Source: Janthinobacterium lividum
Lineage (GTDB): Bacteria; Pseudomonadota; Gammaproteobacteria; Burkholderiales; Burkholderiaceae_D
Assembly (NCBI GenBank): GCA_945864765.1
Contig: CAMBDR010000291.1
Span: 1-6,144 of the forward strand
Direction of reading: 5' to 3'
DNA length: 6,144 nucleotides
The notes under the pieces are model-generated. The model was not told the DNA's origin. It did not search any database and saw only the letters and a program-made list of their open reading frames with translations. The position numbers and the translations under genes were made by a program. This document shows positions 1-5,735 of the stretch, piece by piece (the stretch's first letter is position 1; every line of letters starts with the position of its first letter).

Positions 1-797
1 GCGCCCTTTGCATCGGTAATGCTCATGTTAAACAGCGCGCCGCCTTCGTCCACGCCCAATATTTCGGGTATCACCCAGGCCGCCGCATTGACATCGGCTT
101 CAAACACATCCACCGCGCCGATGCCGGCGGGAATGAACAAATCGGTGCGATGCGGCATCGAGGCGGCTCCGGCCACCATCACACTTTGCAATGCGGCGTC
201 AACCACGGGCGGGTACAGGCAATAGTTGTGCGCATCCGCTGGTGCGGGTTTCAGTTCAACCAGGCTGCGTTGCTCGTCTGTCGCTGCACTGTTGACCATC
301 CGGAAGGCCGGGCCGTAGTAAAAGCCTGCCTGTTCGTATTGCGCATAAAAGGATTGCGCGCTGAAGTGCTGTACCGACTTGCCGTTCGGTTGGCCAAGGT
401 CAAGCCGGTGGAGGGGGGCGGCGGCGGGTGTGATGGCGGCAAGGCCGGTGGCATTGGTTTGCCAGGCATCGGTGTCGGCGGCGCGCGACTGCACCACGAA
501 ACGGAAAGTGCTGCCGCCTTCCACCGCTGTCAGATGCGTTTCCAGATGCGTTTCCAGATGCGCTACGCCACTGTGCGCAAAAACCAGGGCCTTTTCAAAT
601 TTTACCTCGCTGATGCGTAACGCGGTTTGAATCCCTTCATACTGTTGGGCATGCTTGCGGATGGTTTGGATGGCCTGCACAGCCAGTTCAACATAGCCCA
701 CGCCGGGAAACCAGACTTCATTGCCGAAGCGGCGATCGCGCAGATACTGCCAGGCGGGCCTGTTGAGGTCGATGCAGCATGAAAAGACAAACTTGTC
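1..797 (-). other. Domain: dehydratase-like (DH) domain lacking the catalytic His, partial
   Basis: From residue about 1566 the protein follows the PKS double-hotdog dehydratase. The N-terminal motif, normally D-H-x-x-x-G-x-x-x-x-P-G, reads L-R-D-R-R-F-G-N-E-V-W-F-P-G with Arg1587 (codon 732-734, CGC) in the His position in an ungapped alignment to the PG. The later motifs are kept: YYGPAF, the D-A-A-L-Q block with Asp1765 (198-200), and DLFIPAGI. DH domains remove water from a beta-hydroxyacyl-ACP using this His and Asp, so loss of the His suggests an inactive or repurposed domain. A 12-bp repeat (HLETHLETHL) lies at 531-562 inside the domain. The C-terminal end is cut by the window edge. 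Confidence 0.85.
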
Positions 798-3700
798 GTT
801 GTGCGCGTCGGGTAGTTTTACCGAATCGATCAGTGAATCCTTGGCACGCGCTTGCGGCATGAAAGGTGCATTGCTTGCCGGGCCGCCGACCTTGCTGCCA
901 ACATTGCCGCCGACATTGCCTTTGACGATGACTGCCGGGCGTTCCAGCCTTGCGTCGTGGGATTCAAAGCGCTCGACCCAATGCGAAGTGCTGGCAAACG
1001 GATAAGTTGGCAGGCTCATCCGGCGGTAGCGCCGCGCCGAAAACAGCGAGGCATAGTCAAGCTCGACCCCTTCCACGTAAAATTTTGCCAGGTCAGCCAA
1101 CAAGGCCACGCTGTCGTTTTGGCGCTGCAATTGGGTGCCGTCCAAACTGGTGAGATAAGCGTCGATGCAGCGGCCACCACGTTCCTTGATCGATAATTGC
1201 AGTTGTTTCGGCTGCGCCGCCAAGGCCTCGACACAGCCGGAATAGACCGCGCTGCCGCCGTCCTTTTTCAGCCAGCCATGCAGTTTTGCCTGAAGGCCGT
1301 GGCGTGTGTCGGCCACGCAAGCCCAGCGCCAGTTAAAATGCTGCCGTCCTGTCATCAGCGTGAAACTCATATTGTCCAGCAAATCCTGCGCGCTCTCGCC
1401 GCCCACCGCGCCCACCGCGCCTACTGTATCGCACCACGTTGCCAGCCGGGCAACTTGCTGTTCCAGTTGTTCCGGGCTGCGCGCCGACAGCACAATCAGA
1501 CAAGGCTGCGGGTGGCGTTGCTGCTTGTGCGTCCCGGCGCTTGTGCCCTGGGGCCATTGCGCTGGTGCTGCTTCCTCAATCACCATATGCACATTGGTGC
1601 CGCTAAAACCAAAGGAGCTGATGGCGGCGCAACGCAGCTTGCCGGCCGCCGTATGCCAGGCCTCCGTACTCCTGCAGATGTAAAACGGGCTGTTGGCATA
1701 GTCAATATTTTGATTTTCGGCCTGGTAATGCAGCGAAGCCGGGATTTGGCGGTGGCGCAATGATAAAAGAATCTTCAATACCCCTGCGATGCCAGCCGCG
1801 TGCGTTGCGTGGCCAATGTTGGTTTTGACCGAGCCGATGCCGCAATAGCCTTTTTTGGCGGTGTAGTGCGCAAAACTGCGTGTCAGTGCGGCAAACTCAA
1901 TCGGGTCGCCCAATTGTGTACCCGTCCCATGCGCCTCAAGCATTTGAATATTTTCGGGATCAATTTGGAAGGTATCATACACATACCGCTCCAAACGCTC
2001 CTGTGAAACGGCACTGGGGGCAGTAATGCCGTTGCTGGCCCCGTCCTGGTTGGTGCCGCAACCTTTAATGACCCCCAATATCTGGTCGCCTGCGGCCTGG
2101 GCGTCAGCAAGGCGCTTCAAAACAACCAGACCCACCCCTTCGCCTGGCACAAAGCCATTGGCACGATGATCAAATGCATGGCACTTGCCCTGCGGTGACA
2201 GCATCCCGGCCCGGTTGCCGAAAACATAAAATGCGGGTGTGGACTGGACAAAAATGCCGCCGGCCAGGGCCATCTCGGTTTCATTCAACCACAGGCTTTG
2301 GCAGGCCTGATGAATTGCCATGAGCGAGCTGGAGCAAGCGGTATCGATGGCCACAGCCGGCCCCTGCAAATCAAGAAAGTAAGCGATGCGAGAGGCCAAA
2401 ACCGCATTGCTATTGCCCCAAAACGCCTGCGCCGGTGGCTGCTGCGACGCATCACGCGGGATATTGTGCATAAACAGTTCGACATAATCACTGGCAGTGC
2501 AGCCAACGAATACCCCGCAGGATTTACCCAAAATCGATTGTCCGGCATAGCCCGCATCTTCCAGCACGTTCCATGCTTGCTGTAAAAACAGTCGCTGCTG
2601 CGGGTCCATGTAACGCGCCTCGCGTGCCGAAATATTGAAAAATTTGTGGTCAAACTGGTCAATGTCAGCAAGGAAGCCGCCACGGGTACACCAGGCCGGG
2701 CCGGGTGGCAGATACTTGGCCAGGTGGGCGGGCAAATCCCAGCGCTCGGCCTCGGTCACCATATCTTTGCCTTGCACCAAATTGTCCCAGAACTGCGCCA
2801 GATCGCGCGCGCCGGGGAAGCGCCCGCTCATGCCGATGATCGCAATGTCAGTTTGCCGTTGATTATTCGGTTGCACGGGTTGCACGGGTTGCACAGGCTG
2901 CACGGGTGGATTGGATGCGGAAAAATTCATGTCAATTCCGGTTTGCACTGGATTGGGCACTGGGTTGGGCGCTGGGTTGGCACTAAGCTGGGCACCAAAT
3001 TGCTCAACAATGTGTTTGCTCAATTTTCGAATCGAGGTGTAGTCAAACAGGATGATGGGCTTGAGCTTGAGATTCAACTGGCGGTTTATCATCTCTACGA
3101 AAGCGATACCTGTGATGGAATTCAAGCCGTACTCGGCAAATGCCCCGTCCTTGTCGATGTCATCGGCAACCATATCGAGGCTTTCGGCCAGGCTGTTAGC
3201 CAGTTGTTGTTCGACCAGTTCCATCCGTTGTGCTGATTGTGCCGGAGGCGCTTCGTCGTTTGCTTCGTCGTTTGCTTCGGGTTGGTCGGGTGTATGGTCG
3301 TCGGCCTGGGCTTCGGCTTCCACCCAGTAACGCTTTTGCGCAAAGGGATAGGTCGGCAAGCTCATGCGGGTCGGTCTGGCCTGGTCCGGGTACAAACTGC
3401 GCCAGTTGATCTGCGCGCCCTCAACCCACAAGCTGGCGAGTTTGGCAAAATCCCCACGCCTGTATAACATTTCACAGGACGCATCAAACGCCTTGTTTTC
3501 CGCTGGATCAGTGGCTTCTTTGCTGGGCACTACCCGATTGCGGCATACACCGGCAATAGTTGGTGCCGTCGCGGATGGCGCACCGGACAGGCACTGCCTT
3601 AACTTGTCGATTAAGTCTTGCGGCGAGGCGGCTACAATCGCCAGTCGCGCTTCCATCGGCACTCTGCCCACCTGCAATGTATAGGCGAGCGATTGCCAAC

Positions 3701-5492
3701 TGTCCTGGTGAAAACTGTTTTCCTCGACAAAACGGGCCAGCAGCGCAATGTATTGGTGCAGTCGCTCTTCGTTTTTTGCCGATAAAATCACCAACACCGG
3801 GCTGATTGCCGCATCCGCCTGCACGCTTTTTTCCGGCGCTAAATATTCTTCCATCACCAGATGCGCATTCACGCCACCAAAACCAAAGGAATTGACGCCC
3901 GCCCGCCTGGGCAGCGCCTTGCCGGCGGCGTCGGTTTGGGCCAGCCACGGTTGATTATGACCGACGATGTAAAAGGGGCTGTCGCCGAGTTTGATCTTTG
4001 GGTTTAATGGCTCGCTATTGAGCGTTTTCACCAATTTTTTGTGCTTCATTTGCAGCAATACCTTGATCACACTGGCGACCCCGGACGCAAGCTCCAGATG
4101 CCCGATATTGCTTTTCACCGAACCGATGCCGCAGCTTTGCCTGGCTGCCACGCTGCTGCCGATTTCCTTTGCGAATGAAGAAAAAGCGCGTTTCAAGCCG
4201 ATGATTTCAATCGAGTCGCCCAGCGGTGTGCCAGTGCCGTGCGCTTCGATATAGCTGATGCTGGCAGGGTCAATGTTGGCATCGCGATAGGCCATGGACA
4301 ACACCTTGGCTTGGGAAAATGGGCTGGGGGAAGTGAGCGAAGTGGCTTTTCCGCTGTGATTGACGGCACTGCCCTGAATCAGCGCATAAATGTGGTCGCC
4401 ATCCTGCTGCGCTTTTGACAGAGGCTTGAGCATCAGCATGCCGATGCCTTCGCCACGCACAAAACCGTTTGCATTTTCGGAAAATGTTTTGCATGTGCCG
4501 TCTGCGCAGAGCATGCCCGCCTTGCCAAGGCCAATATGCCCATCCACCGTAAACATCAGATTCACGCCGCCAACCAGCGCCAACGAGCATTCGCCGCTGC
4601 GCAACAGCCTGACGGCGCGGTGGATTGCCACCAGCGAGCTGGAGCAGGCCGTTTCGATTGGCTCGCTGGGGCCATGCAGGTTGAACATATAGCTTATCCG
4701 GGCTGGTCCTATTGAGGGGATGAACGCCAGCGGTGTATATCCCTGCGGATTAAAATTCACCGAATTGATGGCAAGGTGGTAACCTACGGCAGCGGTGGCG
4801 ATCAGTACCGCCGTATCGGTACCCGAAAGGTCGGTTGCAGCATACCCGGCATCTTCGATCACCTTCCATGCATGGGTCATGATCAGCCGCTGTTGCGGCT
4901 CCATGATTTTTGCTTCTTTGGGTGAAATGCCAAAAAAATGGGGATCAAACTGATCAAAGCAATCGATGGTGCCAGCCCATTTCGCCGGGGTCTTGTTTCG
5001 CTCTGAAAATGCGCCATAGTATTTCCGCCAATCCCAGCGCGATGCCGGTATTTCTGAAATGCTTAATTTACCCGCGACCAGATTGTCCCAAAATTCGGTG
5101 ATATTTTCCGCATTTGGAAAATACCCGCTTACACCAATGATGGCAATCGGTTCCGGGCTGGCAGATTGACTCTCAGCTCGCCGCCGGGGTGGTTGTTTTT
5201 CTTGCCCGCCATGCAGCAGATGCTTGGCAAGCTGGTCGCCGTGCGCACCGACCAGAAAGTTGGCCAGTTCTGCTACGCCGGGATGACTCAGTATCTCCGA
5301 TGGGGTAACGACTATGCCAAAATCTGAATACAGGCTGCGGCTGATTTGGCCGACATGCGTGGTATCTAATCCATAATCCAGAAACGTGTCATGGATATCA
5401 ATATCATCGCTTTTTAGCCCCAGGATTGATGATATGACTAGTGTTATAGTTCGCTCTATTTTTATGCGTAAAACATTGGATTGTTCGACCAT
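1..5492 (-). CDS. trans-AT modular polyketide synthase, N-terminal part (ACP*-KS-ACP-KS-DH*...), runs off the left edge
   Basis: This gene encodes a large cytoplasmic assembly-line enzyme that extends an acyl chain by decarboxylative Claisen condensation. One frame is open from the start to base 1 (about 1830 residues, no stop, C-terminus outside the window). Domains in order are: ACP-like at about 5-82, KS1 at 113-549, linker ending LPTYPFAQKRYW near 723, ACP2 at 757-830, KS2 at 882-1308, linker ending LPTYPFASTSHW near 1505, and DH from about 1566. No acyltransferase (no GHSxG block, linkers too short) follows either KS, so malonyl units must be loaded by a separate enzyme, as in the trans-AT PKS family. 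Start choice: ATG at 5492 lies 9 nt from an AAGGA box, whereas the in-frame ATG at 5498 (adding MK) lies only 3 nt away; either is possible. No KR is present, so the first complete module is a bare KS-ACP. Oddities are a Thr in place of the ACP1 Ser, an Arg in place of the DH His, and repeated linkers. The family assignment is firm; the product is unknown. Confidence 0.96.
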   Translation of the reverse strand, partial: MVEQSNVLRIKIERTITLVISSILGLKSDDIDIHDTFLDYGLDTTHVGQISRSLYSDFGIVVTPSEILSHPGVAELANFLVGAHGDQLAKHLLHGGQEKQPPRRRAESQSASPEPIAIIGVSGYFPNAENITEFWDNLVAGKLSISEIPASRWDWRKYYGAFSERNKTPAKWAGTIDCFDQFDPHFFGISPKEAKIMEPQQRLIMTHAWKVIEDAGYAATDLSGTDTAVLIATAAVGYHLAINSVNFNPQGYTPLAFIPSIGPARISYMFNLHGPSEPIETACSSSLVAIHRAVRLLRSGECSLALVGGVNLMFTVDGHIGLGKAGMLCADGTCKTFSENANGFVRGEGIGMLMLKPLSKAQQDGDHIYALIQGSAVNHSGKATSLTSPSPFSQAKVLSMAYRDANIDPASISYIEAHGTGTPLGDSIEIIGLKRAFSSFAKEIGSSVAARQSCGIGSVKSNIGHLELASGVASVIKVLLQMKHKKLVKTLNSEPLNPKIKLGDSPFYIVGHNQPWLAQTDAAGKALPRRAGVNSFGFGGVNAHLVMEEYLAPEKSVQADAAISPVLVILSAKNEERLHQYIALLARFVEENSFHQDSWQSLAYTLQVGRVPMEARLAIVAASPQDLIDKLRQCLSGAPSATAPTIAGVCRNRVVPSKEATDPAENKAFDASCEMLYRRGDFAKLASLWVEGAQINWRSLYPDQARPTRMSLPTYPFAQKRYWVEAEAQADDHTPDQPEANDEANDEAPPAQSAQRMELVEQQLANSLAESLDMVADDIDKDGAFAEYGLNSITGIAFVEMINRQLNLKLKPIILFDYTSIRKLSKHIVEQFGAQLSANPAPNPVPNPVQTGIDMNFSASNPPVQPVQPVQPVQPNNQRQTDIAIIGMSGRFPGARDLAQFWDNLVQGKDMVTEAERWDLPAHLAKYLPPGPAWCTRGGFLADIDQFDHKFFNISAREARYMDPQQRLFLQQAWNVLEDAGYAGQSILGKSCGVFVGCTASDYVELFMHNIPRDASQQPPAQAFWGNSNAVLASRIAYFLDLQGPAVAIDTACSSSLMAIHQACQSLWLNETEMALAGGIFVQSTPAFYVFGNRAGMLSPQGKCHAFDHRANGFVPGEGVGLVVLKRLADAQAAGDQILGVIKGCGTNQDGASNGITAPSAVSQERLERYVYDTFQIDPENIQMLEAHGTGTQLGDPIEFAALTRSFAHYTAKKGYCGIGSVKTNIGHATHAAGIAGVLKILLSLRHRQIPASLHYQAENQNIDYANSPFYICRSTEAWHTAAGKLRCAAISSFGFSGTNVHMVIEEAAPAQWPQGTSAGTHKQQRHPQPCLIVLSARSPEQLEQQVARLATWCDTVGAVGAVGGESAQDLLDNMSFTLMTGRQHFNWRWACVADTRHGLQAKLHGWLKKDGGSAVYSGCVEALAAQPKQLQLSIKERGGRCIDAYLTSLDGTQLQRQNDSVALLADLAKFYVEGVELDYASLFSARRYRRMSLPTYPFASTSHWVERFESHDARLERPAVIVKGNVGGNVGSKVGGPASNAPFMPQARAKDSLIDSVKLPDAHNDKFVFSCCIDLNRPAWQYLRDRRFGNEVWFPGVGYVELAVQAIQTIRKHAQQYEGIQTALRISEVKFEKALVFAHSGVAHLETHLETHLTAVEGGSTFRFVVQSRAADTDAWQTNATGLAAITPAAAPLHRLDLGQPNGKSVQHFSAQSFYAQYEQAGFYYGPAFRMVNSAATDEQRSLVELKPAPADAHNYCLYPPVVDAALQSVMVAGAASMPHRTDLFIPAGIGAVDVFEADVNAAAWVIPEILGVDEGGALFNMSITDAKG
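531..562. repeat. 12-bp in-frame tandem repeat inside the DH domain
   Basis: CAGATGCGTTTC occurs twice in full and once in part (8 bases), head to tail. On the PKS strand it encodes HLETHLETHL. Unlike the other repeats in the gene it falls within a folded domain, where it would lengthen a loop or strand. Confidence 0.8.
882..920. repeat. Degenerate 12-bp repeat in the KS2-DH linker
   Basis: The coding strand gives GNVG-GNVG-SKVG-G, three diverged copies of a 12-bp unit, just before the DH domain. It is probably a flexible linker. Confidence 0.6.
1401..1421. repeat. 9-bp repeat in the post-KS2 linker
   Basis: GCCCACCGC is present twice followed by GCC, encoding a VGAVGAVGG stretch in the PKS. 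The reading frame is kept. Confidence 0.65.
1569..2849 (-). other. Domain: ketosynthase KS2
   Basis: Residues about 882-1308 start with TDIAIIGMSGRFPG and end with SSFGFSGTNVHMVIEE. The active residues are all present: Cys1053 in DTACSSSL (codon 2334-2336), His1188 in EAHGTGT (1929-1931) and His1228 in NIGHAT (1809-1811). It contains NQDGASNGITAPS, unlike the NHSGKATSLTSPSP of KS1, so the two KS domains appear to belong to different clades rather than being a recent tandem duplication. The next about 195 residues are a post-KS linker without an AT, followed by the DH domain. It extends the chain delivered by ACP2. Confidence 0.95.
2871..2906. repeat. Four 9-bp tandem units in the ACP2-KS2 linker
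   Basis: Four units of TTGCACGGG (the third and fourth each with one change) encode VQP repeated four times on the PKS strand, immediately before KS2. The result is a proline-rich, extended linker. Confidence 0.85.
2943..2978. repeat. Three 12-bp units in the ACP2-KS2 linker
   Basis: Three diverged 12-bp units encode NPAP-NPVP-NPVQ directly after ACP2. Together with the VQP array about 35 bp away, this makes an Asn/Pro-rich tether between ACP2 and KS2. Confidence 0.8.
3003..3224 (-). other. Domain: acyl carrier protein ACP2 (intact)
   Basis: Residues about 757-830 form a standard carrier domain: a helix MELVEQQLANSLAESL, then AFAEYGLNSITGIAFVEMIN, and the C-terminal FDYTSIRKLSKHIVEQF. Ser792 (codon 3117-3119) sits in YGLNS, the phosphopantetheine attachment site; Asn in place of the usual Asp before the Ser is a tolerated variation. 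There is no Trp six residues after the Ser, so the hallmark of beta-branching ACPs is absent. It carries the product of KS1 and hands it to KS2. It is flanked on both sides by repeat-rich flexible linkers (12-bp repeats at 3252-3278 and 2943-2978, 9-bp repeats at 2871-2906). Confidence 0.95.
3252..3278. repeat. 12-bp tandem repeat in the linker before ACP2
   Basis: GTCGTTTGCTTC is repeated twice plus a partial third copy and encodes EANDEANDEA on the PKS strand, an acidic flexible linker between the LPTYPF end of the KS1 linker and ACP2. Confidence 0.8.
3846..5156 (-). other. Domain: ketosynthase KS1
   Basis: Residues about 113-549 begin with the KS signature EPIAIIGVSGYFP and end with NSFGFGGVNAHLVMEE. 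The nucleophile Cys283 lies in TACSSSL (codon 4644-4646), His418 in EAHGTGT (4239-4241) and His465 in NIGHLE (4098-4100), so the Cys-His-His set for transacylation and decarboxylative condensation is complete. The length of about 437 residues is normal. The RWDWRKYYG stretch near the start and the NHSGKATSLTSPSP segment resemble trans-AT KS clades (recalled from the family, not searched). The following linker of about 170 residues lacks any AT. Because KS1 is followed directly by ACP2 without KR or DH, it would leave a beta-keto intermediate unless processed in trans. Confidence 0.95.
5247..5480 (-). other. Domain: N-terminal acyl carrier protein-like domain with Ser-to-Thr change
   Basis: Residues about 5-82 of the PKS follow the phosphopantetheine-binding pattern: a first helix (VISSILGL), then D-I-D-I-H-D-T-F-L-D-Y-G-L-D, a second helix, and a final helix around HPGVAELANFL. 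The invariant Ser of the Y-G-L-D-S motif, which carries the 4'-phosphopantetheine arm, is Thr44 here (codon at 5361-5363), followed by a second Thr where Ile or Leu is usual. Carrier domains without this Ser are normally not activated by phosphopantetheinyl transferases, so I infer the domain is inactive as a carrier, or serves as a docking or spacer module for an upstream partner protein. The fold assignment is strong; the loss of function is inferred. Confidence 0.85.
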
Positions 5493-5501
5493 TTTCATTT
5501 T

Positions 5502-5506
5502 TCCTT
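5502..5506 (-). promoter_or_regulatory. Ribosome binding site of the PKS gene
   Basis: The minus strand reads AAGGA here. It lies 3 nt from the ATG at 5498 and 9 nt from the ATG at 5492; the longer spacing is closer to the usual optimum and favours the start at 5492. Confidence 0.6.
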
Positions 5507-5521
5507 AAAGCTGTGAAGCTG

Positions 5522-5536
5522 TTTTCATCATGAAAA
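5522..5536. promoter_or_regulatory. Perfect palindrome in the PKS leader (possible operator or hairpin)
   Basis: The sequence TTTTCA-TCA-TGAAAA is a perfect inverted repeat with 6-bp arms and a 3-base centre. It lies between the predicted transcription start (about 5561) and the PKS ribosome binding site. An outer AGC/GCT pair (5517-5519 and 5537-5541 region) may extend it past a mismatch. It could bind a dimeric regulator or fold weakly in the RNA. The arms are AT-rich, so RNA stability would be low and a protein-binding role is the more likely of the two. This is inferred from sequence symmetry only. Confidence 0.4.
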
Positions 5537-5567
5537 GCGCTATCAGTGCAAATGTCGTCGCTTGGGT

Positions 5568-5596
5568 ATTATATGATAAGGCCAGTTTGGTGAAAA
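5568..5596 (-). promoter_or_regulatory. Predicted sigma70-type promoter for the PKS gene
   Basis: On the minus strand, TTTTCA (5591-5596, 4 of 6 to the -35 consensus) is followed by a 17-bp spacer and a perfect TATAAT (5568-5573). Transcription would begin near 5561, giving a leader of about 65-70 nt before the PKS start. A promoter this close suggests that the PKS is the first gene of its transcript. Confidence 0.6.
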
Positions 5597-5650
5597 AATT
5601 TTGCGAAAATTGAGCGGACTGATAACAACAGAAAATAGTCGAAAAAGCAG

Positions 5651-5663
5651 TCATGCGGCATGA
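5651..5663. repeat. Perfect short palindrome upstream of the transposase
   Basis: TCATGC-G-GCATGA is a perfect inverted repeat with 6-bp arms around a single G. It lies about 72 bp upstream of the transposase start. RAYT genes are commonly flanked by REP-type hairpins, so this could be a REP remnant, but the GTAG-like guide tetranucleotide typical of REPs is not evident. It may equally be an operator or a chance palindrome. Confidence 0.35.
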
Positions 5664-5670
5664 TTCATAA

Positions 5671-5692
5671 ATTAGGGTCAGTCCTTGTCTTT
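5671..5692 (+). repeat. GGGTCAG motif upstream of the RAYT (possible element-end sequence)
   Basis: The segment starting ATTAGGGTCAGTCC and continuing TTGTCTTT precedes the transposase. From memory, GGGTCAG-type sequences recur beside transposases of this family in proteobacteria, possibly as the left end or a REP-like unit mobilised by the enzyme. No second copy occurs in the window, so the repeat nature is unproven here. Confidence 0.35.
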
Positions 5693-5713
5693 TGCCATTC
5701 CATGGTTTATCAT
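5685..5713 (+). promoter_or_regulatory. Candidate promoter for the transposase gene
   Basis: TTGTCT (5685-5690, 4 of 6 to the -35 consensus), a 17-bp spacer and TATCAT (5708-5713, 5 of 6 to the -10 consensus) would start transcription around 5720, just before the ribosome binding site. The -35 box overlaps the GGGTCAG-containing motif, so promoter and element end may be the same sequence. Confidence 0.4.
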
Positions 5714-5724
5714 GAATCGAAAAA

Positions 5725-5730
5725 CAGGTG
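5725..5730 (+). promoter_or_regulatory. Ribosome binding site of the transposase gene
   Basis: CAGGTG lies 5 nt before the ATG at 5736. It supports that start over the in-frame ATG at 5712, which has no comparable box upstream and would add eight residues that do not resemble the family N-terminus. Confidence 0.55.
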
Positions 5731-5735
5731 AACCC

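Noticed and set aside
413..418. Run of six G (six C on the coding strand) suspected of causing a frameshift in the DH region.
   Set aside because: With six C counted, the frame reads through as AAITPAAAPLHRLDLGQPNG and joins the downstream DH motifs; start codon and downstream motifs are in the same frame.
2285..2683. Minus-strand frames overlapping the PKS in other phases (2285-2683, 3508-3948, 4270-4590).
   Set aside because: They are out of phase with the KS motifs and their translations match no family; the PKS frame explains the sequence fully.
2871..2978. CRISPR-like or regulatory direct repeats.
   Set aside because: Units are 9 or 12 bp, contiguous and in frame within the PKS gene, coding for Pro/Gln/Asn-rich linker; there are no spacers.
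150..3236. Long plus-strand open frames such as 150-620, 1197-1763 and 2646-3236.
   Set aside because: They lie antisense to well-conserved PKS domains, show no recognisable protein motifs and are explained by the GC-rich coding strand opposite.
3327..3845. Possible acyltransferase between KS1 and ACP2.
   Set aside because: The stretch is only about 170 residues, has no GHSxG or other AT motif, and ends with LPTYPF; it is a post-KS linker.
5662..5718. 7-bp inverted repeat GATTCAT / ATGAATC flanking the GGGTCAG motif, considered as element ends.
   Set aside because: It is too short to distinguish from chance in AT-rich DNA, and its right arm lies just inside the transposase promoter region, not at an element boundary.
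5712..5735. Earlier in-frame ATG at 5712 as the start of the transposase.
   Set aside because: It lacks a convincing ribosome binding site, overlaps the candidate -10 box, and the family N-terminus aligns from the ATG at 5736.
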